A stretch of 18,780 nucleotides of DNA. It comes from Candidatus Altimarinota bacterium (GTDB taxonomy: Bacteria; Patescibacteriota; Gracilibacteria; UBA4473). The position numbers and the translations under genes are program-made. The notes under the pieces were generated by a model, which was not told the DNA's origin, searched no databases, and saw nothing but the letters and a program-made list of their open reading frames with translations. This document shows positions 1 through 7,348 of this stretch, one piece after another; positions within the stretch are counted from its first letter, which is position 1; every line of letters begins with the position of its first letter. The stretch lies in NCBI GenBank assembly GCA_027028725.1, contig JALVIB010000093.1, positions 1-18,780 on the forward strand. Reading direction: 5' to 3'.

Positions 1-222
1 AATAAAGCAGATGAAAAAATTAAAAAAGATTTTTTCGCGGGATTTTCCTTTTGTCATTCTGGCTTGTCCAGAATCTAAAAGCCCTTTATGGGTGTCCAAA
101 AAAATAGAATTCAAATTATTGGGCGACCACAAAGAATCGCCCCTACAAAATAATTATTAACTATTAACTTTTAACTATTAACTATCCCCAAACTTTTTCC
201 GTGAAATATCCCGCGAAATTTT
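1..222. repeat. Repeat-rich intergenic DNA left of asnS
   Basis: No gene is visible here. The stretch holds a 9-bp motif copy (33-41), a 7-bp hairpin ATTCTGG/CCAGAAT (56-74), a GGGCGA...TCGCCC hairpin (121-142) followed by CCTACAAAA, an array of TTAACTATTAAC-like units (about 155-186) and a second motif copy (210-218). The same GGCGACCAC...ATCGC...CTACAAAA and TTAATAGTTAA modules recur near 18529-18677, so they are dispersed repeats of this genome. Hairpins of this style are common intergenic repeats in bacteria; no role is claimed. Confidence 0.7.
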
Positions 223-223
223 G

Positions 224-262
224 CTCTTTATCTCGTTGACTCTTTATCTCGTGAGCTATAAA
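224..262 (+). promoter_or_regulatory. Putative asnS promoter with a 13-bp direct repeat
   Basis: A TTGACT -35-like hexamer (236-241) is followed after 15 bp by TATAAA (257-262), 24 bp before the asnS ATG. The spacer is shorter than the usual 17 bp, which weakens the call. The 13-mer CTCTTTATCTCGT occurs twice (224-236 and 240-252, period 16), overlapping the -35 and spacer; it could be an operator or a chance duplication. The resulting leader would be about 18 nt with no Shine-Dalgarno sequence. Confidence 0.4.
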
Positions 263-286
263 CTATGTTCGTATTAATTTTTACTT

Positions 287-1672
287 ATGAAAACATCAAT
301 TCGATCACTTGTGCGGTTGCCGGAAAAATTTCTTAACCAAGAAATAGAAATAAATGGTTGGGTGCGGACGATCCGCGATTCCAAAAATATCGGGTTTATC
401 CTGCTTAACGACGGAACATTTTTTTCTGGAATACAAATTGTGTTCAAAGATGATTTGAAAAATTTCGCGGAAATTGCGAAAACGACTTTGGGGTCGGCTT
501 TGAAAGTCAAAGGAACTCTTGTCGAATCAAAAGGAGGAAAACAAAAACACGAAATTTTAGCAAATTCCATCGAAGTTTTGCAACTATGTGATGCGGATTT
601 TCCGCTTCAAAAAAAGCGTCATTCTTTCGAATATTTGCGAACAATCGCGCATTTGCGACCGCGAACAAACACTTTTTCCGCGGTTTTTCGGCTGCGCTCG
701 GTTCTCGCCAACGCGGTACATGAGTTTTTCCAAAAACGCGGATTTGTTTATGTGCATACACCAATTATTTCTTCCAGCGACTGCGAAGGAGCGGGGGAAA
801 TGTTTCAAGTGACGACTTTACCGCTCGAAAATGTACCTAAAACCGAAGACGGCGAAGTAGATTTTTCGCGGGATTTTTTTGGAAAACTCACCGGTTTGAC
901 CGTTTCTGGACAACTGAATGGAGAAGCTTATGCGCACGCCTTTCGTGATATTTACACTTTCGGTCCGACTTTCCGCGCCGAAAATTCCAATACTAGTCGG
1001 CACGCGGCGGAGTTTTGGATGATTGAGCCGGAAATTGCTTTCGCGGATTTAAACGACAACATGGATTTGGCGGAGGAAATGATGAAATTTTTAATCAAGG
1101 AAGCGCTAGAAAAGTTGCCGGAAGAAATGGCGTTTTTTAACCAATTCATTGATAACGGCTTGATTGAGCGATTGGAAAATATTGTGAATTCTGATTTTGA
1201 GCGACTGGATTATTCCAAGGGGATTGAGATTTTGGAAAAATCCGCGAAAAAATTTGAGTTTCCAGTAAAATGGGGACTGGATTTGCAATCAGAACACGAA
1301 CAATACATTTGTGAAGAAATTGGGAAACCGGTTTTCCTAATCAATTATCCGAAGGACATTAAAGCGTTTTATATGAAACTTAACGATGACGGAAAAACCG
1401 TGGCAGCGATGGATTTGTTAGTGCCAAAAGTTGGAGAAATTATCGGAGGAAGTCAGCGAGAAAATAATTTGGAAATTCTTGATCAGCGAATTGCCGAAAT
1501 GGGCTTGAACAAAGAGGATTATGATTGGTATCGGGATTTGCGGCGGTTCGGTGGAGTGGATCACGCGGGATATGGTTTAGGATTTGAGCGGTTGGTGATG
1601 TATATTTCGGGAATGCAGAATATTCGCGATGTGATTTCTTTCCCACGAACGCCGAAGAATTGTGAGTTTTAG
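287..1672 (+). CDS. asnS: Asparaginyl-tRNA synthetase
   Basis: A class IIb aminoacyl-tRNA synthetase that charges tRNA-Asn with asparagine using ATP in the cytoplasm. At 461 residues it matches full-length bacterial AsnRS (about 466 in E. coli). An N-terminal OB-fold anticodon-binding domain (about residues 17-100, with INGWVRTIRDSKNIGFI) precedes the catalytic core. Motif 1 lies near residues 150-173, motif 2 is FGPTFRAENSNTSRH near 225-239, and motif 3 is GYGLGFERLVMY near 428-439. The C-terminus, ISFPRTPKNCEF, ends as the family does, so the gene is intact. The ATG at 287 starts directly before the OB fold. No Shine-Dalgarno is seen. A dispersed-motif copy (864-872) encodes FSRDF in a region where E. 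coli AsnRS has, from memory, a similar FDKDF. It is the only + strand protein gene and is monocistronic here. Distinction from AspRS/LysRS rests on the overall match to AsnRS. Confidence 0.96.
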   Translation: MKTSIRSLVRLPEKFLNQEIEINGWVRTIRDSKNIGFILLNDGTFFSGIQIVFKDDLKNFAEIAKTTLGSALKVKGTLVESKGGKQKHEILANSIEVLQLCDADFPLQKKRHSFEYLRTIAHLRPRTNTFSAVFRLRSVLANAVHEFFQKRGFVYVHTPIISSSDCEGAGEMFQVTTLPLENVPKTEDGEVDFSRDFFGKLTGLTVSGQLNGEAYAHAFRDIYTFGPTFRAENSNTSRHAAEFWMIEPEIAFADLNDNMDLAEEMMKFLIKEALEKLPEEMAFFNQFIDNGLIERLENIVNSDFERLDYSKGIEILEKSAKKFEFPVKWGLDLQSEHEQYICEEIGKPVFLINYPKDIKAFYMKLNDDGKTVAAMDLLVPKVGEIIGGSQRENNLEILDQRIAEMGLNKEDYDWYRDLRRFGGVDHAGYGLGFERLVMYISGMQNIRDVISFPRTPKNCEF

Positions 1673-1711
1673 AATCTTGTTAGGGGAAAATGAAAATTTC
1701 GCGGGATTTTT

Positions 1712-1747
1712 CACCTCACCCCCGCCCTCTCCTAGAAGGAGAGGGAG
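1712..1747. repeat. REP-like hairpin element, copy 1
   Basis: A C-rich lead (CCTCACCCCCGC) runs into a 9-bp hairpin, CCCTCTCCT (1725-1733) with AGGAGAGGG (1737-1745) and a 3-nt loop, ending GAGT. Near-identical copies lie at 10068-10103 and 13069-13106, and a diverged one at about 9993-10024. This copy is 40 bp past the asnS stop and could help end its transcript, although no T-run follows the stem. Confidence 0.8.
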
Positions 1748-1790
1748 TCTAAGAAAACAGGATGATTTTTTCGCGAAATTTTTTTATCTT

Positions 1791-1925
1791 GTCATTGCGA
1801 GGGAGTGTAGCGGAGCGAAATGACCGTGGCAATCTACTTCAAAGTTTTTCCATAAAAATTGTGTATTTCGCGAGGTAAGGAGGAAGGAAAAAGGAAGGAG
1901 ATTGCCGCGCTACGCTCGCAATGAC
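1791..1925. mobile_element. MITE-like inverted-repeat element
   Basis: The stretch begins GTCATTGCGAG (1791-1801) and ends with its complement (about 1915-1925). Nested inside are GGCAATCT (1827-1834) and AGATTGCC (1899-1906), so the ends pair over two blocks around a spacer of about 65 bp. Elements with GTCATTGCGAG ends and an internal GGCAATCT are widespread noncoding repeats in unrelated bacteria. There is no reading frame inside and no clear target-site duplication. Nonautonomous mobility is inferred from this resemblance. Confidence 0.6.
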
Positions 1926-1947
1926 GGGGAAAATTTCGCGGTATTTT

Positions 1948-1977
1948 AAAAAAAAGGACAGATCGCGACCTGTCCTT
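1948..1977 (-). terminator. Rho-independent terminator of the 2004-2837 gene
   Basis: An 8-bp stem AAGGACAG (1954-1961) / CTGTCCTT (1970-1977) has an 8-nt loop. On the minus strand it is followed by a run of eight T (1955-1948). It starts 27 bp beyond the stop codon of the minus-strand gene ending at 2004, the right place to end the transcript of the two secreted-protein genes. Confidence 0.8.
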
Positions 1978-2003
1978 ATATTTTATCTGGTTTTGTTTTT
2001 CAA

Positions 2004-2837
2004 CTACTTAACTTCAGCTGAGCCACTTAAATTTCCGCGCAAACTTCCACCTTTGTAAATTTTTCGTAATTGAACATGTCTTTTTAAAGGTTGTGGTTTT
2101 GGTTTAGCTTTACGGAATGGTTGTCGTGAGCGAAGTGCTTTTTTGATTATATCTGAATTTTGAGTGAATCGTTTAAATCTTTTTTCGCGGGCTTTTTGAG
2201 CAATTGACCAAAAATTAGTTGAAAGTTTCTTTTTATCAGTTTGATGTAGTTTGCGAGTTAAATGAGCGGTTCCTGCTAGTTTGTGGTGTAAGTTTCTTTC
2301 AATTGCTTTTCGTGCTTCACTTTGTTTTTTCATTCGGGCTTCTAGAGCCTTTTTTTGCAACGGAGTAAGATATTTCGCGAATTTTGAGCCCCACTTCTTT
2401 TGTGAAGTTCCGCGAACTCGATCATATTTCTGAACCGGTTTTCGCAAATTTCTTTTGAAAAAACTACGACTTTTTCGCAAAAATTTATGTTCACGAGCAG
2501 TTTGAGCACCTCTTTTGTGACGGGTTATTTTAGATATTTCGCGAAGTTTTGCCCATTTGGATTGATAGCGACGATTGTTAGCTTTATCAAAATTAGGATT
2601 TTTTGTTTCCGTTTGAAAATCCGCGCAAGAATTAACTTTTTTCCAGTCAGCTGGAACTTCACAAGGTGTAGAAAATTCCTTACATTCCCCTTTAGCGTTA
2701 ATAGCCGGTTGGATTACCTGAGCGCAGGATATATTTCCAGCTGCTGATATCTCCAAATTTCCCGCGAAATTTCCGGTCATTCCGAAAGCGAGAAGGGGAG
2801 TGAGCAATCCGAGCGAAAGCAGTGATAGTTTTTTCAT
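2004..2837 (-). CDS. Secreted, strongly basic protein with an N-terminal four-cysteine module
   Basis: Function not recognised. The 277-residue product begins with a signal peptide (MKKLSLLSLG then a hydrophobic stretch, cleavage near residues 19-21), so it is probably exported. Residues 38-71 carry four cysteines (38, 52, 59, 71) around a CKEFSTPCEVPADW segment, suggesting a small disulphide-bonded module. From residue 84 to the end it is extremely rich in Lys and Arg with no further Cys and probably mostly helical. The gene follows the 2866-3951 gene after 28 bp on the same strand and likely shares its transcript, ending at the terminator at 1948-1977. No Shine-Dalgarno is visible. Two motif copies (2183, 2761) encode KAREK and NFAGN. 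The basic body could bind anionic surface polymers or nucleic acid; this is inference from charge only. Confidence 0.8.
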   Translation of the reverse strand: MKKLSLLSLGLLTPLLAFGMTGNFAGNLEISAAGNISCAQVIQPAINAKGECKEFSTPCEVPADWKKVNSCADFQTETKNPNFDKANNRRYQSKWAKLREISKITRHKRGAQTAREHKFLRKSRSFFKRNLRKPVQKYDRVRGTSQKKWGSKFAKYLTPLQKKALEARMKKQSEARKAIERNLHHKLAGTAHLTRKLHQTDKKKLSTNFWSIAQKAREKRFKRFTQNSDIIKKALRSRQPFRKAKPKPQPLKRHVQLRKIYKGGSLRGNLSGSAEVK

Positions 2838-2865
2838 TTTTATATTTTTTTAAGAAATATTTTTA

Positions 2866-3951
2866 TTAACGGCGGTGAAGTCGAGAACGCCAGTTTCGTA
2901 GACGACTTGCCAAAGAACCTGTTCGGCGAACCGGACGGTGAAGGCGTGAAGTTGAATTTTTCGCGGGATTTACTTTAGCTTCTAATTCCCGTAATTCCTT
3001 GTTTAGTTTAGCAATCAATGCTCTTATTTCAGAAATTCGTCTCCGGATAACACTTGTTGAACTATCGTCTGTCACAATTGTTTTTTCATGATTTGATTCG
3101 TTGCTACTTGTCGTCGTAACAGAATCGCTAAGTTTCAATAACAATCCGTAGTTTTTGCGTCCAAGAATGTATTTCTCAAAGCGTCTTCTTTTTAGCGCAT
3201 CAAATTTCGGTAAAGTTGTGAAATTAATAGTCGCACCTTTTCCATAAGTTTGTCCGTTTCTTTTCAAAAATCCCGCGATATAATATCGTTTGTTTGGTTC
3301 TAGTCCGGTGATTAAAGCTTTGTTGTAAGTTTTATCAACTTCAAATTCTTTAAGTGGATTATCCAAAGTTGAGTCTTCACCTAGAACTAAAACATATTTA
3401 TCAAAAATATCATTTGTTCTGCTCCAGCTTACTTGCACGGAAGCATCATAGGGGATAACTGAGATTCTTTGAAATGTTTTGGCAACGGTCGTTGTTGCGT
3501 TATCAGCGACAACAGTCGGATCATTTGGTTCAATATATTCGGTTTCCACATTTCCGTTGTTTAGCCATTTGAATTTCAAGATTTTTGATCCTTTCGTTAG
3601 GAAATTCTTTCGTTGCATATCTCCGCGATAAAATCCGTAAACACGAGCGTAGTAGTAAGTGTCTTTATCAAAAACATCGTCTCCCCGAGGCATTGAGAAA
3701 ATGTTTTTTGTCATAGAAACTCGGGCTTGAGTTGGTTTATCAATTCGGATATCAGACTGATTTTGACTCCATTGTAATCCGTAGTGAGTTTCTTGATCAA
3801 TATCAGAATTCGCGAGTTTGTCCCAAGAAAATTCAATGTATTTTCGTCCGTTTGGAGTAACTCTGAAATTTTGAATATTTACCGCTGAAACTTGCGTAGC
3901 GAAAACAGATAAAGCGATTAGGAATAGAGACTTTATACCGAGTTTTTTCAT
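2866..3951 (-). CDS. Secreted fibronectin-III-like protein with a basic C-terminal tail
   Basis: The 361-residue product has a clear signal peptide (residues 1-23, cleavage after VSA). Two beta-rich segments resemble fibronectin type III domains: residues 24-130, and 160-247 with SVQVSWSR, ITGLEPNKRYYIAGF and a TINFTTLP ending, the second being the better match. A Ser/Thr-rich linker (275-300) leads to a short heptad-like helix (301-327) and a tail with repeated Arg and RLHR motifs (about 335-361). An exported adhesin or matrix-binding protein is plausible. It is the first gene of a two-gene unit with 2004-2837, and both products share an export signal and a basic C-terminal part. A promoter-like sequence lies at 4015-4043. 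The motif copy at 2959 encodes NPAK. The domain call comes from pattern reading, not a profile search. Confidence 0.75.
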   Translation of the reverse strand: MKKLGIKSLFLIALSVFATQVSAVNIQNFRVTPNGRKYIEFSWDKLANSDIDQETHYGLQWSQNQSDIRIDKPTQARVSMTKNIFSMPRGDDVFDKDTYYYARVYGFYRGDMQRKNFLTKGSKILKFKWLNNGNVETEYIEPNDPTVVADNATTTVAKTFQRISVIPYDASVQVSWSRTNDIFDKYVLVLGEDSTLDNPLKEFEVDKTYNKALITGLEPNKRYYIAGFLKRNGQTYGKGATINFTTLPKFDALKRRRFEKYILGRKNYGLLLKLSDSVTTTSSNESNHEKTIVTDDSSTSVIRRRISEIRALIAKLNKELRELEAKVNPAKNSTSRLHRPVRRTGSLASRLRNWRSRLHRR

Positions 3952-4014
3952 TTTGTTTTGTGTTTAAGAAATAGATTAGAAATTTCGCGGGAAATTTCTT
4001 TTAACTCATTCTGA

Positions 4015-4043
4015 AATTTAGACTTTTTAATTTTTGAAGTCAA
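4015..4043 (-). promoter_or_regulatory. Putative promoter of the 3951-2004 gene pair
   Basis: On the minus strand TTGACT (4043-4038) is followed after 17 bp by TAAATT (4020-4015). This gives a leader of roughly 57 nt to the ATG at 3951, containing the motif copy at 3983. No Shine-Dalgarno precedes the ATG. Confidence 0.45.
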
Positions 4044-4064
4044 ATTTTGAATATTGTTAAAAAA

Positions 4065-4130
4065 TAGAAAAAACTTAAGTCAGGACTTAATTCATTTTTA
4101 AGTGTTTAAAGTCCGGACTTGTTTTTTCTA
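4065..4130. terminator. Symmetric hairpin, probable bidirectional terminator
   Basis: The left arm (4065-4088, TAGAAAAAAC then AAGTCAGGACTT) pairs with the right arm (4109-4130, AAGTCCGGACTT then GTTTTTTCTA) with a small bulge and one mismatch, around a loop of about 20 nt. T-runs follow the GC-bearing stem on both strands, so it can act in either direction. On the minus strand it would stop read-through from the 9808-4349 operon before the 3951 gene. The right arm contains the perfect palindrome AAGTCCGGACTT, so an operator role is an alternative. Confidence 0.6.
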
Positions 4131-4200
4131 GATAAAATCCCGCGAAATTTTGTTTGAAAATTTTTTCAAAATAAAGAAACTACAACCAGTTATTTCAAAT

Positions 4201-4289
4201 GCACGAGTGGCGGAACGGTAGACGCGCTAGCTTGAGGGGCTAGTGGGAGCATTTTTCCCGTGGAGGTTCAAATCCTCTCTCGTGCACCA
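4201..4289 (+). tRNA. tRNA-Leu (anticodon GAG)
   Basis: Acceptor GCACGAG (4201-4207) pairs with CTCGTGC (4279-4285), followed by A73 and an encoded CCA (4287-4289). The anticodon stem CTAGC/GCTAG encloses the loop TTGAGGG, giving anticodon GAG, which reads CUC and CUU. A long variable arm (TGGGAGC...CCCGT) makes it a class II tRNA, as expected for leucine. It is transcribed against the flanking minus-strand genes. Motif copies at 4139 and 4336 bracket it in opposite orientations. Confidence 0.95.
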
Positions 4290-4348
4290 TCCTACGCGAA
4301 AGCTGCGAATGGCACGCCAAATCTTAGAATAAAAATTTCGCGGGATTT

Positions 4349-6847
4349 TTAGGCGGCGTTTAGAAGTGGATTAGCGTTAATGCCTAGGTCGCTGGCTGCA
4401 ATGTTGTAAATATAGTACTTTTCTTTGGCGTTGCTTACGGATACAGTTTCTTTTGGTACATTTACACCATGTTGTCCAACAGGAGTTTCCATTTTATAAA
4501 GAACTAGACGAGCATTTTCTTTCTCTCCTTCCGGTCTCAAAATGTATAGATATTCTCCAGCATCATCTTGCAAAATAAGTTCTTGACCACCGCGGTTTTC
4601 AACTACCAATAAATCGTTAAAGTCAGTGGCATTTGCTAAAGTATAAGTTGGTTCAACATAATCGGCACGCTCTCCTTGCAATAAAGGAATAACTTTCCCT
4701 TCCAAAGCAGTTTGCCAGTAATCCCATTGAGCGATAGAGTTGTAAGTAAGATCGGCTTTGAACTGATTTTCGCGGGATTTTTTGGATTCTGTGCTCAAGT
4801 GAACACGAAGTTTGTCATATCGGACAGCATTTCCTCCATTATTAGTAGGATAATTGTATTGTTGTATTGCTGTGTTTAGGTTGTTTAATAGAGCGGTCAT
4901 TGCTGGGTCTAAAGTCAAAGGAACAGTAACAGCCAAATCATGTCTTTCTCCTGGATCTGCAAGCATTCTAGTTCCTCCTGCTCCGTCAGGAACAGGTTTT
5001 GACATTCGGTCATTTTCTTTTGCATAAGCTGTTTCTGCTTTAGTAACAAAATCAGCTAATTGGTCGCGAATAGTTTTTATTCTGACTAAAAAGTCCGCAA
5101 AAACTCCTTTATGATTATCTCTAATTCTACTAATACGGTTTTCAATGTCTAAAATCCCGAAACTATTAATAAATGTTTTAATGCTACCAAGATGTCCAGG
5201 GAGATTTCCTTGATTATTTCTATCAAAGTCTTGGTGGATGGTATTACAAATAGTTAGGGCATTTTGTGCATTAGTAATAATATTTTGTGTATCAGTTTGC
5301 AAAGATTGCCATTCATTTTGACTTATTCCAATTTCATCCCCGGTTTCTGCCTCACGGAATTGGTGAAGCCATGCTTTTAACCTTTTGGCAATATCATCTT
5401 TTAGGCCTGCAAAGTGTTCTGGATTGGCAGATGTTGCCATGCGAACAAAACGATCCAGGCGTGGGTAATTCCCATTTTGGTCTTGATGTACGATATAATT
5501 TAATAAATAAGGAATTTTTTCACGAGCGGTCATATCACGACCTTGTCCCGCGAAAATTTCAGTATTTGGATCAAATCCTGCAGTGTGTTTTCGTTCAATT
5601 CGAATAATTTCCCACAACAAATCTCTTGATAAATCCTCATCACTTGGAGGATTTACAGCATTTTCTCCTTCTAATGTAGTATCAGGAAGGTGGTCGTATA
5701 GTCTTTCTACACGGTCATTTTGTAGTTCTTGGATAGTATTTTCGCCGTTAATTTCGCGGGTATTTAGATTTGTTAGATTAGCCGTCATATCACGACTGTA
5801 TTGGTTGACTCTTTCTTCTTCGATAACTTGGTCAGCATATCCTTTCAAAACTATTACATCCAAAACACGCACACGGCTGTTTGTCCCAAAAATTTCCGCG
5901 AAATTATAAGGATTAGGAAATCCATTATTAGTTAAGAAAGCATTTGGATGATGAATTACATCGTGCACAAACTGATAAAAAGCTGTTTTTTGAGGATCGT
6001 TCTCATAACGATTTTTCCATCCTTGACGGTGTATCTCTACATTAGCGTAAACTTGTTCAACATCAGCTTGTAATCTCTCACGAGCGTCTTCGGCTTTTGC
6101 CAATAATCCTTTTGTTATCAAACGAGACCGAGCACTATTATTACGGGCACTCTTATTAAGTTGCCATTTGTTTGGCCAATTGAGAGGATTCAAATTATCG
6201 CGAAATTTCCGCAACCAACTTCTGTTTTTTAAAACTTTGCGACCAATTCGGTGAGATCTTTTAATTTTTTGCTGACGATAACTATCAACTTCTTTAGCTA
6301 GATGCTCAACCATATCCATATCAAAGAGTGAGGCCTGATCCATATTGTGTCCATTTCGAACATAGCGTACAGTGGGTTCTATTTGTTGGTGTAAAGCATT
6401 AAATACATCACTATATCGTCCAACAGAATTCTGATTAGCAATATTTAAATGTTCTACAACATCGGTAATATGTCCGGCAAGATGTCGTTCTGGGAAAAGT
6501 CGTTTAATTATTTGTGCATCAAGTCGCCAAAATCTTTGAGAATTCCGCGAAAAAAATCCGTCAACTCGTGGAGGAATATAATCACTCCAGACAGGAGCAT
6601 TATCTACAGAGGCATTTGCAGTCCACTGACCAACTTGTTGGGAAACATTTTGAGTGTATTCAGCAACGCTTTGAGAAACTTCGGTATTTGTTGTAGCGGA
6701 AGTTTCCCAATTAAAAGTGTCTAAATTAACTTCGTTGTTTGGAGCAATTCGAAAAACCTTTCTTCCGCGAAATCCCCCACCTACACCGAGGCTTCGGTCG
6801 GCAGGCGCGATATAGTTGGTTAGAGAATTGTTCCAGATTTGTTTCAT
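4349..6847 (-). CDS. Large probably cytoplasmic protein of unknown function (832 aa)
   Basis: Not recognised. The product has no signal peptide and no clear membrane segment. It looks mostly helical, with a very basic patch at about residues 195-245 (including KNRSWLRKF) followed by a probable coiled coil (about 245-280). The last ~80 residues look beta-rich (LLVVENRGG, LILQDDAGEYLYILRP) and the C-terminus is short and hydrophobic (NANPLLNAA). Length, basic patch and beta-rich end parallel the 819-residue protein at 7349-9808, which has ENRTWFHKF in the matching place, so the two may be distant paralogues. It is the third gene of a minus-strand unit, 46 bp after 6894-7334. Motif copies at 4768, 5547 and 5752 encode KSREN, FAGQ and TREI. 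A secreted substrate or a partner of the nearby VirD4-like ATPase is possible but unproven. Confidence 0.75.
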   Translation of the reverse strand: MKQIWNNSLTNYIAPADRSLGVGGGFRGRKVFRIAPNNEVNLDTFNWETSATTNTEVSQSVAEYTQNVSQQVGQWTANASVDNAPVWSDYIPPRVDGFFSRNSQRFWRLDAQIIKRLFPERHLAGHITDVVEHLNIANQNSVGRYSDVFNALHQQIEPTVRYVRNGHNMDQASLFDMDMVEHLAKEVDSYRQQKIKRSHRIGRKVLKNRSWLRKFRDNLNPLNWPNKWQLNKSARNNSARSRLITKGLLAKAEDARERLQADVEQVYANVEIHRQGWKNRYENDPQKTAFYQFVHDVIHHPNAFLTNNGFPNPYNFAEIFGTNSRVRVLDVIVLKGYADQVIEEERVNQYSRDMTANLTNLNTREINGENTIQELQNDRVERLYDHLPDTTLEGENAVNPPSDEDLSRDLLWEIIRIERKHTAGFDPNTEIFAGQGRDMTAREKIPYLLNYIVHQDQNGNYPRLDRFVRMATSANPEHFAGLKDDIAKRLKAWLHQFREAETGDEIGISQNEWQSLQTDTQNIITNAQNALTICNTIHQDFDRNNQGNLPGHLGSIKTFINSFGILDIENRISRIRDNHKGVFADFLVRIKTIRDQLADFVTKAETAYAKENDRMSKPVPDGAGGTRMLADPGERHDLAVTVPLTLDPAMTALLNNLNTAIQQYNYPTNNGGNAVRYDKLRVHLSTESKKSRENQFKADLTYNSIAQWDYWQTALEGKVIPLLQGERADYVEPTYTLANATDFNDLLVVENRGGQELILQDDAGEYLYILRPEGEKENARLVLYKMETPVGQHGVNVPKETVSVSNAKEKYYIYNIAASDLGINANPLLNAA

Positions 6848-6893
6848 TTTCTTTATTTTTTTACAACTTTTTTATTAAAAAGTCAAAACTTTC

Positions 6894-7334
6894 TTAATTC
6901 AAAGCCGCTTTTAGTTTTTCTACCTGCGAAATTTCGCGGGATTTTTCAGAGGATTCTTCTGTTTTTCGAATTGTTTCTTCGGCTTCTTTGACTTCCTCAA
7001 TAAATTTGTCAGTAATTTCATTAATTAGTTTTTCAGCTTCTTTAACATCGCGAACACGAAGTGAAGTTTCTTCATTCTTTTCCGCAGCAATGAAACTTTG
7101 CCACATAGCCAAATCTTTTTCCCAGTATTCGCGGGCTTTTGTTGACTTATGTTCTAGGTATTCCAGTGTTTTCTCGATAAATTTCATAGAGTGTTCATCG
7201 ATATAACCAAGTTTTAGAATGTGACCGATGAAATCTCGGCGAGTTTCCGCGGGAATTTCTTCTTGGGCAGTAAACCAGAGCAAAAATTTCTCTAGTTGTT
7301 CAATTTCGGAAGCGGTTATGGTATTTGTAGTCAT
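6894..7334 (-). CDS. Small acidic helical protein of unknown function (146 aa)
   Basis: Not recognised. The product is soluble-looking, with an N-terminal helical part (residues 8-75, containing LEKFLLWFTAQEEIP) and a Glu/Lys-rich probable coiled coil (about 75-146) that is strongly acidic around DKFIEEVKEAEETIRKTEE. It lies between two large genes of the same strand, 14 bp after the 819-residue gene and 46 bp before the 832-residue gene, so it is very likely co-transcribed. Small acidic helical proteins encoded beside large secreted proteins are often chaperones in type III and IV secretion; here that is only an idea from size, charge and position. The motif copy at 6932 encodes KSREIS. The ATG at 7334 has no Shine-Dalgarno. 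Confidence 0.7.
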   Translation of the reverse strand: MTTNTITASEIEQLEKFLLWFTAQEEIPAETRRDFIGHILKLGYIDEHSMKFIEKTLEYLEHKSTKAREYWEKDLAMWQSFIAAEKNEETSLRVRDVKEAEKLINEITDKFIEEVKEAEETIRKTEESSEKSREISQVEKLKAALN

Positions 7335-7348
7335 TTTATAATAGTTAA

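Noticed and set aside
5287..5909. Reading frames of 106 and 108 residues on the + strand
   Set aside because: They lie wholly opposite the 832-residue gene, have no promoter or sensible composition, and look like antisense shadows.
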